This document shows positions 34,687-44,000 of a stretch of 64,000 bases of DNA, one piece after another. The stretch is from Acuticoccus sp965213555. Its GTDB lineage: Bacteria; Pseudomonadota; Alphaproteobacteria; Rhizobiales; Amorphaceae. The notes below the pieces were generated by a model. It saw only the letters and a list, made by a program, of their open reading frames with translations, was not told the origin of the DNA and ran no database searches. The stretch spans positions 2,976,001-3,040,000 of the forward strand of contig NZ_OZ243890.1 in the NCBI RefSeq assembly GCF_965213555.1, written 5' to 3'. Both the position numbers and the translations under genes were made by a program. Within the stretch, counting starts at the first letter, position 1, and each line of letters opens with the position of its first letter.

Positions 34687-35568
34687 ATGGAGTTCTTCAG
34701 TTCTCTTGTTCTCGCCGGCATCAGCGTAGGCGCTGTCTACGCGCTCGTGGCGCTCGGCCTCAACATGACCTTCTTGACGACCCGCACGCTCAACTTCGGG
34801 CACGGCTCGGTCATGATGATTTGCGCGATGGTGCTCACCTTCGGCATCGCCCAGGGACTGCCGACGGGCGTCGCCGTCCTCATCGTGCTCGCGCTCGCCG
34901 TACTCCTCGGCTTCTTCGTGGAGCGCCTCGTCAGCCCGGCGCTCAAGACCGAGAACTCGATGGACTGGGTGGTGGCGACGCTCGGCCTCGGAATCCTACT
35001 CCAAGGCATCGCTGCGAAGCAGTTCGGTTCGCAGGCGGTCGCGTTTCCGGCGCTGATCTTTTCGTCCGCCGACTACCTGATGATCGGCGGCATGTTCATC
35101 TCCTACCAGTACCTCCTGGTGCTCGGCGTCTCGATCGTCCTCATCATCCTGTTCGAGAGCTTCCTGCGGTTCACCCGCTGGGGGCACGCCGTGCGCGCGG
35201 TTTCCATGGACCCCACCCTGGGGCGCGTCCAGGGGCTTCCAGTGCGAGGCATCATCGTCGGCTCGTTCATCCTGTCGGCCGTGCTCGGCGGCGTCGCCGG
35301 ACTTCTTGTTGCCCAGATCGGCGGCACGGTCGACCCGGCGTTCGGCTTCAACCTCGTGGTGCTCGGCTTCGTCTCCGCGGTGGTGGGCGGCATGGGCTCC
35401 TCGCTCGGTGCGCTCGCCGGCGGCATCCTCGTCGGCGTCCTGTCGAAGCTCGTCGGCGGCTACGTCTCCACTGCCGCCGAGCAAGGCGTCGCATTCGCCC
35501 TCCTCATGCTGATGCTCTGGGTCCGCCCGCAGGGCCTCTTCGCCCAACCGGAGGTGTCCAAGGCATGA
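34687..35568 (+). CDS. livH: ABC transporter permease, LivH type
   Basis: Inner-membrane permease, about 293 residues with 8 hydrophobic segments. LivH hallmarks: LAGISVGAVYALVALGLNMTF, RTLNFGHGSVMM, and the cytoplasmic coupling region AVSMDPTLGRVQGLPVRGII. Start taken at ATG 34687; an in-frame GTG two codons earlier is possible. Overlaps the next gene by four bases (ATGA). Confidence 0.92.
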   Translation: MEFFSSLVLAGISVGAVYALVALGLNMTFLTTRTLNFGHGSVMMICAMVLTFGIAQGLPTGVAVLIVLALAVLLGFFVERLVSPALKTENSMDWVVATLGLGILLQGIAAKQFGSQAVAFPALIFSSADYLMIGGMFISYQYLLVLGVSIVLIILFESFLRFTRWGHAVRAVSMDPTLGRVQGLPVRGIIVGSFILSAVLGGVAGLLVAQIGGTVDPAFGFNLVVLGFVSAVVGGMGSSLGALAGGILVGVLSKLVGGYVSTAAEQGVAFALLMLMLWVRPQGLFAQPEVSKA

Positions 35569-37397
35569 GCCGTGTCCGCGCCATCCTCACAAGGCTCCTG
35601 CTCACCCCCGTCACGCTCGCCGCGCTGGTGATCGGCTTCCTGATCGCCGCGCCGTACCTTGAGGCGGGGACGGTGCAGATCCTCACCTTCGCGCTGATCG
35701 CCGTCATCTTCGCCCAGTCTCTCAATGTGCTGACGGGTCTCGCAGGCCAGATCTCGCTCGGCCACGCCGGCTTCTTCGGCATCGGTGCCTACGGGACGGC
35801 GATCCTGTCGAAGTCGCACGGCATCTCGCTTCTCCTGTCGATCCCGGCGGGCGCGGTGATGGCGGGCGTCGTCGGCTACCTCCTGTCGTTCCCGGCGGGC
35901 CGGGTGCGCGACGTCTACCTCGCGATGATGACCGTCGGCTTCGGGCTGATCTTCTACGAGGTGGTGCGCGAGTGGCGCGACCTCACCGGCGGCACCATGG
36001 GCCTGCCCGGCGTCGCCTCGGCAGCGCTGCGCACCCTCGTCGTCTTCGGTGTGCGGCTCGACGAGGTGGACTACTTCCGAATCGTGCTGGTCGCGACGGT
36101 GCTCGTCCTCTGGCTCCTCAGGAACTTCGCCCAGAGCCGCACCGGGCGCAGCCTGATGACGATCCACCACAACGAGATGGCAGCAGGGAGCCTCGGCATC
36201 TCGCGCAGCGCCACCAAGCGGCTCGCCTACGGGGTCTCCGGCCTCGTCGCCGGTACCGCGGGCGCGTTCTACGCCCACCTCGTCGGCTACCTCGGGCCGG
36301 AGAGCTTCGGCCTCACGCGCTCCATCGAGGTGCTCGTGATCGCCATCGTCGGCGGCCTCGGGTCGATCGCGGGGCAGGTGGTCAGTGCCGTCCTTTTCAC
36401 CTTCCTGCCGGAGCTCCTGCAGACGTTCGCCGAGTACCAGTTCATCGTCTACGGCCTCATTCTCACGTTCGCCCTCCTCGTCCTGCCGCGGGGCCTCGCG
36501 AGCGTCCTCTTCGAGTCGCCGCGCTACATCCGCTCCGGCGCGCTGAAGATCGCCCGGTCGGGGAGGGCGCCGCCGGCCGCGTCCACCCTGCCCGAGTTCA
36601 CGGGGCGGGCGACCATCACGATCGAGAACCTGTCGAAGAGCTTCGACGGCCTCGTCGCCCTCGACGACGTGTCGCTCACACTCGAGCCGGGGCACATCAC
36701 CGCGCTCGTCGGGCCGAACGGCTCGGGCAAGTCGACGCTCGTCAACGTCGTCAGCGGCATCTACAGGCCCAGCGGCGGCCGCGTCCGCCTCGGCGACCGG
36801 GACATAACCGGGATGCCCGACCACCAGATCGCCCGTGAGGGTATCATCCGCACCTTCCAGGACCCTCGCCTCGTGCCGCAGTTCACGGTGCGGGAGAACC
36901 TCCTCCTCGGCTCGCACCGCCTCGCCCGCCGCTCCGGCCTCGCAGCCACCGTCCAGCTTCCGTCCGCGGTGCGGGAGGAGGCGGCGTTCCTGCGCGAGGT
37001 GGAGGCGGCAATGGAGGAGACCGGCATCGCCCACCTCGCCGACACCACCATCGACCAGCTGCCCTACGGGTACTGCCGCCTCGTCGAGGTGGTGCGCGCA
37101 CTCCTCGCCAAGCCCCATACCATCCTCCTGGACGAGCCCGCCGCCGGCCTCTCCGACGTCGAGATCGGCGCGCTGTCGGAGCTCATCCGCGGCATGAAGG
37201 CTTCCGGCCTCACCATCCTCCTCATCGACCACCGCATGGATTTCCTCGCCGAGCTCGTCGACAGCACCGTCGTGCTCGACTCCGGGCAGGTGATCTTCCG
37301 CGGCTCGATGGAGGAGATGCGCAAGGACCCGGAGGTGATCCGCGCCTACCTCGGCCAGGATCAGCCGCCCGCGGAGGAGGTGCGCGCCCGTGCTTGA
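35565..37397 (+). CDS. livMG: Fused LivM permease and LivG ATPase
   Basis: 610 residues that join two normally separate ABC subunits. Residues ~1-320 are a LivM-type permease (FAQSLNVLTGLAGQISLGHAGFFG, AAGSLGISRSATKRLAYGVSG). A linker of ~25 residues leads to a LivG-type ATPase (~345-600): Walker A GPNGSGKST, Walker B ILLDEPAAGLSD, H-loop LLIDHRMDF. The signature reads LPYGYCRLVEVVRAL where LivG proteins usually have PYGQQR. Start ATG 35565 overlaps livH; the long upstream open frame is a shadow of livH. The fusion fixes one ATPase per LivM, with LivF as the second ATPase. Confidence 0.92.
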   Translation: MSRVRAILTRLLLTPVTLAALVIGFLIAAPYLEAGTVQILTFALIAVIFAQSLNVLTGLAGQISLGHAGFFGIGAYGTAILSKSHGISLLLSIPAGAVMAGVVGYLLSFPAGRVRDVYLAMMTVGFGLIFYEVVREWRDLTGGTMGLPGVASAALRTLVVFGVRLDEVDYFRIVLVATVLVLWLLRNFAQSRTGRSLMTIHHNEMAAGSLGISRSATKRLAYGVSGLVAGTAGAFYAHLVGYLGPESFGLTRSIEVLVIAIVGGLGSIAGQVVSAVLFTFLPELLQTFAEYQFIVYGLILTFALLVLPRGLASVLFESPRYIRSGALKIARSGRAPPAASTLPEFTGRATITIENLSKSFDGLVALDDVSLTLEPGHITALVGPNGSGKSTLVNVVSGIYRPSGGRVRLGDRDITGMPDHQIAREGIIRTFQDPRLVPQFTVRENLLLGSHRLARRSGLAATVQLPSAVREEAAFLREVEAAMEETGIAHLADTTIDQLPYGYCRLVEVVRALLAKPHTILLDEPAAGLSDVEIGALSELIRGMKASGLTILLIDHRMDFLAELVDSTVVLDSGQVIFRGSMEEMRKDPEVIRAYLGQDQPPAEEVRARA

Positions 37398-38100
37398 GGT
37401 CAGCGAGCTGTGCGTCAGCTATGGCGCGGTGGAAGCGACGAAGGACATCACACTCACCGCGCCCGAGGGGTCGACCACGGCGATCCTGGGCGCCAACGGG
37501 GCAGGCAAGTCCTCCCTACTGCGGGCGATCTCCGGCGTCGCGCCGGTCGTCTCCGGCGACATCGTCGTCGGCGGCGTGAGCGTCGTCTCGCTATCCGCCG
37601 AGCGCCGCGCCCGCATGGGCCTCTCACACGCTATGGAGGGGCGGCGGATCTTCAAGCAGCTTACCGTGGAGGAGAACCTCGAACTCGCCTGGTCCTTTGG
37701 CGCCCGCACGCCGAACTTCGCAACGGCGCGTGCGACCATCTATGAGCGCTTTCCCATCCTGAAGGAGAAGGCGGGGGTGCGCGCCGGCCTCCTGTCCGGC
37801 GGCCAGCAGCAGATGGCGATCCTCTCGTGCGCCACCATTCGCAGCCCGCGCTACCTCCTCCTCGACGAGCCCTCGCTGGGCCTCGCACCCATCATCGTCA
37901 CGCAGATCTACGGCTTCATTTCCGCCTACGCGCGGGAGTCGGGCACGACGGTAATCATCGCCGAGCAGATGGCGTCGATGGCACTGCGCGTGACCGACTT
38001 CGGCCACGTCCTGCGCAACGGCCGCATGGTGCTGTCCGGCGAGAGCAAGGACCTCCTCGCGCGCGGCGGCGAGTCGCTCCTGTCCTCCACCTACCTCTGA
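37390..38100 (+). CDS. livF: ABC transporter ATP-binding protein, LivF type
   Basis: 236-residue ATPase. Walker A GANGAGKSS, Q-loop region AMEGRRIFKQLTVEENL (the LivF hallmark), signature LLSGGQQQM, Walker B YLLLDEPSLGLAP and switch His replaced in the stretch VIIAEQM (Glu-Gln, common in LivF). Starts at a GTG that overlaps the fused LivMG gene by eight bases. Completes a transporter of receptor, LivH, LivMG and LivF. Confidence 0.94.
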   Translation: MLEVSELCVSYGAVEATKDITLTAPEGSTTAILGANGAGKSSLLRAISGVAPVVSGDIVVGGVSVVSLSAERRARMGLSHAMEGRRIFKQLTVEENLELAWSFGARTPNFATARATIYERFPILKEKAGVRAGLLSGGQQQMAILSCATIRSPRYLLLDEPSLGLAPIIVTQIYGFISAYARESGTTVIIAEQMASMALRVTDFGHVLRNGRMVLSGESKDLLARGGESLLSSTYL

Positions 38101-38142
38101 GCGGCAGCCCCACCAGCCTCAGCCTCCTCATCGGAGCTTTCG

Positions 38143-39090
38143 ATGCCATATCCGGACGTTTCCCGGGTCGACACGGTCGCCATCGTCGGCTGCGGCACCA
38201 TCGGCGCCTCCTGGGCCGCATGGTTCCTCGCCCGCGGCTACCGCGTGCGCGGCTGGGACCCCTCGCCGAGCGCGGCGGCCACGGTGCAGCGCACCGTGCG
38301 CGAGGCTTGGCCCTCGTTCCTCGCCCTGGGCATTGCCACCGGCGACGCGGAGGAGGCGCTCGCGCGCGTAACCGTCTCGGGCGAACTCGAGGCGGCGGTC
38401 GATGGCGCCGGCTTCGTCCAGGAGAGCGCGCCGGAAAATGCTGACGTGAAGCTACCGCTCCTCGAGCGGCTGGACAAAGCGGTTGGCGAGTGCGTCATCG
38501 CCTCCTCCACGTCGGGCTTCATGCCGTCCCGGCTCCAGTCCGTCATGGCGAACCCCGGGCGGCTCGTCGTCGGCCACCCGTTCAACCCGCCGCATCTCAT
38601 CCCGCTGGTCGAGGTGGTCGGCGGCGAGCAGACCGACCCTGCGGCCGTGGCCTGGGCGCTCGACTTCTACCGGCACGTCGGCAAGCGGCCGATCCACGTG
38701 CGCAAAGAGGTTCCGGGGCACGTGTCGAACCGGCTCCAGGTCGCGCTCTGGCGCGAGGCGGTGCATCTCGTCGCCGAGGGCGTCGCAAACGTCGCCGACG
38801 TCGACGCGGCGATCGCCGACGGCCCTGGCCTGCGCTGGGCCATCATGGGCCCCCACCTCACCTTCCACCTCGGCGGTGGCGAGGGCGGTATGCGCCACTT
38901 CCTCGACCATCTGGGCGGCCCCATCGAGAGCTGGTGGGACACTCTCGGCAATCCCTCTCTTACGCCGGAGGTACGCCACAAGCTGGTCGCCGGCATTGAG
39001 GAGGAGAAGGCCGGCTGCGACGACGCTGCGCTGCGCCGGCAGCGCGACGAGCGGCTCGTCGAGCTTCTGCGCCTCCTCCATCCGCGCTGA
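38143..39090 (+). CDS. 3-hydroxyacyl-CoA dehydrogenase family, L-carnitine dehydrogenase-like
   Basis: 315 residues. N-terminal Rossmann domain with VGCGTIGASWAAWFL, then QESAPENADVKLPLLERL and the catalytic-dyad region VVGHPFNPPHLIPLVEVVGG, and a C-terminal helical domain (GPGLRWAIMGPHLTFHLGGG). The PHL-I-PLVEVVGG and GPHLTFHL stretches resemble L-carnitine 3-dehydrogenases more than fatty-acid enzymes; a general 3-hydroxy acid or 3-hydroxyacyl-CoA dehydrogenase is the alternative. 42 bp after livF, so probably the last gene of the transport operon, oxidising the imported compound. Confidence 0.88.
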   Translation: MPYPDVSRVDTVAIVGCGTIGASWAAWFLARGYRVRGWDPSPSAAATVQRTVREAWPSFLALGIATGDAEEALARVTVSGELEAAVDGAGFVQESAPENADVKLPLLERLDKAVGECVIASSTSGFMPSRLQSVMANPGRLVVGHPFNPPHLIPLVEVVGGEQTDPAAVAWALDFYRHVGKRPIHVRKEVPGHVSNRLQVALWREAVHLVAEGVANVADVDAAIADGPGLRWAIMGPHLTFHLGGGEGGMRHFLDHLGGPIESWWDTLGNPSLTPEVRHKLVAGIEEEKAGCDDAALRRQRDERLVELLRLLHPR

Positions 39091-39247
39091 GGGCACGCTT
39101 CACGAGCTCGTCGCGATCGTGGAGCTGCAGCGCGAGCCGCAGGAGCATGTTCCGCACGTAAAGGCGTACCATCGGCCCCCGCATCTCGGAATGCCACGTC
39201 CGATCAGCTCGTCTGTAATTGCGCAAAGTGTGGTGCTGCCGTCCGCC

Positions 39248-40518
39248 TGCTCTGACCCCCGCAAACTCGTCCATCTGAAGCTAGAGTCCGGCCCGATGGA
39301 AGGACCGGACGATGAAGCGATCGAAGTTCAACGAGGAGCAGATCGTGGCGATTCTGCGCGAGCAGGAGGCGGGTGCAAAGACGGCTGATCTGTGCCGTCG
39401 CCAGGGCATCTCGAGCGCGACCTTCCACGCGTGGAAGGCGAAGTACGGCGGGTTGGACGTGTCGGAGGCGCGGCGGCTGCAAGCGCTCGAGGACGAGACC
39501 GCCAAGGCTGAAGCGCCTTCTCGCCCATGCGATGCTCGACAACACCGCGTTGAAGGATCCCTCGGCCGAAAATGGTAACGCCCGCCGCCGAGCGGACCGC
39601 GGTCGCTCATCTCGTCAAGGCTCATGAGATGAGCGAGCGGCGGGCGTGCCATGTTCTCGAAGTCGACCGTTCCTCGGTGCGCTATCAGAGCTATCGCCCC
39701 GACGACGCAGCGCTGCGAACACGCATGCGCGAGCTGGCAGCCGAACGGAGGCGGTTCGGCTACCGGCGCCTCCATGTCCTCCTGCGCCATGAGGGGCTCG
39801 TGGTGAACAAGAAGAGCACCCAGCGGCTCTACCGCGAAGAGGGCCTGACCGTCAGGAAGCAGCGTGGGCGCAAACGGGCGACCGGACGCGTGCGCCGCTT
39901 CTGACAAAAGCTTGCTCGAACGCCCGCTGGTCCGTCGACTTGCGTAGCACGACCAGCTCGCTGACGGGCGAAGGCTACGGATCTTCAACGTCATCGACGA
40001 CGTCACGAAGGAATGCCTCGCCGCGGTGGTCGACACCTCGATCTCGGGCAAGCGCGTCGCTCGGGAGCTCTCTGCCGTCGTCGCGCGGCGCGGCAAGCCC
40101 GAGCTCATCGTCAGCGATCACGGCACCGACTTCACCTCGAATGCCATGCTCGCGTGGATCCACGCTGCCGGCATCGCCTGGCACTTCATCGCGCCCGGCA
40201 AGCCGATGCAGAACGGGATCTGCGAGGCATTCAACGCCCGCATGCGCGACGAGCTCTTGAACGAGACCCTGTTCTTTGGCCTCGGCCACGCCCCGAAGCG
40301 CTACGGCGCGATGGGTCGCAGACTACAACGGCCGGAGGCCGCACTCGACGCTCGGCTACCGTACACCGGATGCCTATGCCGCCCACCTGACCGCAGTGGA
40401 CGATCGGCTCCGCGTGACGGAAGCGCTCCACCGATCGCCCATTGCTCCGCCGGCGGAACAACGCCAATCTCAGCAGCCGCCTCCGGTTTCACCTGGATGA
40501 GCTACGGGGGTCAGAGCA
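39248..40518 (+). mobile_element. IS3-family element bounded by 14-bp inverted repeats
   Basis: TGCTCTGACCCCCG at 39248-39261 and its exact inverse at 40505-40518 bound a 1271-bp element that holds degraded IS3 orfA/orfB. No target duplication of matching bases was found at the ends. Marks the left border of the defence island. Confidence 0.8.
39312..40500 (+). pseudogene. IS3-family transposase orfA-orfB, multiply frameshifted
   Basis: OrfA begins at ATG 39312 (SKFNEEQIVAILREQEAGAKTADLCRRQGISSATFHAWKAKYGG), shifts at about 39505 (KRLLAHAMLDNTALKD one frame over). OrfB begins near ATG 39572 (ERRACHVLEVDRSSVRY, RRFGYRRLHVLLRHEG) and is interrupted at about 39900. It resumes with ELIVSDHGTDFTSNAML, GKPMQNGICEAFNARMRDELL, and shifts once more before DYNGRRPHSTLGY. 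DDE residues can be traced, but the gene is dead. Confidence 0.87.
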
Positions 40519-40686
40519 CGTCCGCGCCGCCGCCGACAACAGGAGCTATGCCCCACTTCGCCGCTCAGTACAGACCTCTATGTTCGTACTATTTTCTATT
40601 CGACGGGCGCACGCAACACCCGTTCACAGAGGGCGTTTCGGCCAAGTGATCAAATATTTGAGCCCAGTTTGGTGCGTTTGCTGCCT

Positions 40687-40878
40687 AAGGCCGAGTGTTT
40701 GAACGAGACGCTGTTCCGCAGCCTTGACCACGCTCGCGCCGTCTTGGGCGCGTGGCGCGACGACTACAACAACGTGCGCCCGCACGGCGCATTGAACGGG
40801 CTGACACCCGCCGACGTCGCGGCACTTGCGGCCGGCATCCACGACCAGCACAACCATCTCGCCAGACTCCAGTCATAA
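40687..40878 (+). pseudogene. Second IS3-family transposase fragment
   Basis: The last ~63 residues of another IS3 OrfB: CLNETLFRSLDHARAVLGAWRDDYNNVRPHGALNGLTPADVA. It differs in sequence from the preceding element (RPHGALNGLTP against RPHSTLGYRTP), so it is a separate insertion remnant. Lies 135 bp from the end of the helicase gene. Confidence 0.8.
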
Positions 40879-41012
40879 CCGGAGGAGATCAGGGGCTCAC
40901 GTCAGCGGCAGCCGGAGGGACTGACGCTGAAGAGGCTGATCAAAGCGATCCCTGCAAATTGGGATGCCGAGTAGCCCGAAGGCATCACGTATGGGAAGCC
41001 TAGCATGCTAAC

Positions 41013-44000
41013 TCAGCTACGAATCGCTGGGTTGCGCGAAGCAGGAGCCGCCATTGCCGATTCGACACGTGTTGCAACTAGATAGGTCGCGCCTTCGCCC
41101 TTTCGTTGAATGACGACGTTGATCTTTGCAAGAGCCGCTGCCTGCGCTTCAGGCGGGATAGCGAAAGGATGCTTCACCTTCACATTGCTCGGAGGCGCCC
41201 AGGCGCCGAACCCTTGGTCGAGCATGACCTTCGCGGCGTGGCCGTCGGAGAAAGCCAATGTCAGGGAGCGGGCGTGCGGAACGATGGCATGGTGCACGCT
41301 CAACCGTAGCCGGCGGATCCGACCATAGGCCTCAATGGTCCGGCGCTGATCATCGGCATCGGGCCAGTCGTGCCAGGCGAGGAAGGGTGTGCGCCTAGGC
41401 GGAGCCTGACGAGGCTCGCGCGTGGCGATCGAAACGTCCGGAGTGGACGATCCGCGGCCGGCGATCGCTGCCATCGTGTCGACGCAAAGCCGCGCCACCA
41501 ACGGTGACACGACGTAAGGGTCTTCATAGTGCATTGAGGAGATCGGCCGATTCAACCATGCGCCGGCCGACGTCAGGGCTCCGATCAGCCGTTCGGCGCA
41601 CATTTCACCGAACTTCGCGAGGCTCGTATCGAGTTCGTCCTCGATCTCTTCCAGCACCACACTTGCAGGCGCGGCAAGTTCGTCGCGATCGAGGGGGGCA
41701 AAGGTCGGTGGTACAAGCGGACCTGTCGCGATCGGATGCGACTGTGCCAGACCCCAGTTCCGGTCGGGGGTGGCGATGGTCTCGCCGCGAGCGGCCCAGG
41801 CCGTAGTCTCGTCACCAGCTTCTACGAGCGCCATCAGCCTCGCGCCGTTGGCAAACCGGGGAATCTCGGCTTCGCCGAGTCCCAGTTCGTGGCGTAGCGC
41901 GAAGTCGCGAAGCTGCTGCCGCCCCGCGGGGTCCAGTGTAGCCAAAACGGCCGGCGGCAGCCCGATCCGGAGCGCATGGCCGCGGGCGCGCCATGTCGCG
42001 AACGAGGGGACGATGGGCCAGGCAGCCAAAAGAACGGGATCGAAGTCTGCGGGTAGATAGAGCGTCAGGCGAGCACTCCCCGAACGGCTCAAACAGCGGT
42101 CGATCTCGTCGGGTACGTAAAGAGAGAGGCGGGCCCCGGGGACGAAGCGCTCGTCTTCCGGCAGTTGATCGGGAATGACGAGCGTCGTGTTGAGGTACTC
42201 AAGCGCGGAGAGCCGGTCGAGCTGTTCCGGGGCGTCGCCAGTACGCACACACGCGGAGCAACCGCTCTCACAACCTGGTGTATGGCAGTTGAGCACATAG
42301 CGGGCCCGACGCAGCGTGTCCCGCAGATTGTCGGTCAGCGCGGTAGCGAAACCTGCCCCCCCCGCCGTCTTGTCGAACACGAAGAGGGAGATGGACCTGC
42401 CCGTCTCGCCGCGATTGAGCGCGGTCGCAACGCCCATCTCCTCGGCCTCTATCCCGAGTCGCCGGGCGAGCCCTTCACGCAGCGCGACGACCAGCGCGTC
42501 GGCTGACGGCCGCGTCAGCAGGGCGTGATGGGGCAACTGCAGCTCCACGACGTCGGTCTGCGTCTCATAGCCGAGCGCAACCTTCTCCTTGATCTTCCAA
42601 GGGTTCGCGTTGCCTTCGCAAAGGTCGGTACTTTGCCCCTTCTTCCAGCGCAGCGGCTTGTGGTCTTTCAGCGAGCCCGGCGCAGAAGGTTCAGCCCGGC
42701 CGCAATGCAGGCAAACGTCGTAGGCGTTGGTACCCGGCCCGCGGCTCTGGTAGTAGACAAGACCCTCGCGCGACCACCTGATCCGGCCCAGGTGGGGGAG
42801 CGGCAGCGCATGCCATGCTGCATCTCGGGTAGATACCTGCGGCGGCTGCGGGGGAACGTAGGTGATCTCCTCTGTCTTCGTATGCGGCTTGCGCCGAGGA
42901 TCGACCGTGAAGCCGGCAGGGCGGAGGAAGGTCGAGCGCTTGAGGGCGGTCGATCCGCAAGCGCGGCACGCCTCATCGGCGCAGACCATGCCGACGGTAT
43001 CGGTTGTCCCGCAATCTCGGCAGCGCCGGTGCTCGCGCAGACTCTGGATCTCGTTCACAGCCTCCGTGCTCGGCGGTCGCTTCCAGTTCAGCGTCACCCC
43101 TGCAGAGCGGTAAACGAGCCCGTCGAGCACAACGTCTGTGCCCGGGGCGTAGTCCCGGATCGCAAGGTCAAGCGAACGCTGGGGGCCCACGGCGCGGCGA
43201 TGACGTGTCCCGTCGTGATCTTCAGTCCGTGAGGCCACCGGGCGGTTAGGCAGGAAGGTGACGACGTTGGTGGGGAAGCCGTGGCCCGGCAGGAAGCCGC
43301 GGTCGGCAATGCCGGAAAGCAGGAACTCTTGGGTGAGACGCCGCAACTCAGCGTGCATGCGACCACGCTTGCCGTCGCTGACGTCCTCCCGTGCGAGCGT
43401 ACGCAGCCCCTCCCATTCGTCCTCGAACCCTCGCGCCAACTCGTCGAGTGCTGATCTCGTGTCTTCAATCAGCATCTTGTCGCGCTCGGCCACCGAGCGG
43501 CGAGCTATCCGGGAGACCGGGTCGGCGTGCGCGCTGCGAGTCGAGGGGAGCGCGAGCCAATCGTGAAACTGGATCGCCGGACGATCCGCCTTCGGAGGTC
43601 GGGCGGCTTTCGGATCGTCGGGGCAACCGAAGAATGCCCCAATCTGCATTGCGTGCATATCGCCGGCGCGTTCGCGGATGAAGGCGCCGAGAAGATAGGC
43701 GTTGACGTGCCTTTGCACGATGGGCCGGCTCGACAAGGTTACCTTCGGCGCCGCCATTGAGCGCGCAAGGAAGCGCATCGGGTCGCGGAACGCCTCGCGG
43801 TCGAGCGGGCGGTCCTTGCAGAAGGTAAAGGCAAGGGCAGTCGCCTGGGCGCGCCGGCCGGCTCGCCCGACGCGCTGACGATAGTTCGCAATCGAGGGCG
43901 GAACGTTGGTCATCATGACCGCCTCGACCGAGCCGATGTCGACGCCCATCTCCATCGTCGTCGAACAGTTGAGGACGTTGATCCGCCCTTCCTTGAATGC

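Noticed and set aside
34479..37397. 972-residue open frame across livH and livMG
   Set aside because: Its first ~360 codons are an out-of-frame shadow of the binding-protein end and livH; the real gene starts at 35565 with an ATGA overlap.
39091..39247. Reverse-strand coding remnant before the IS3 element
   Set aside because: A short protein-like stretch (MVRLYVRNMLLRLALQLHDR) is visible, but it is too short and isolated to support a gene call.
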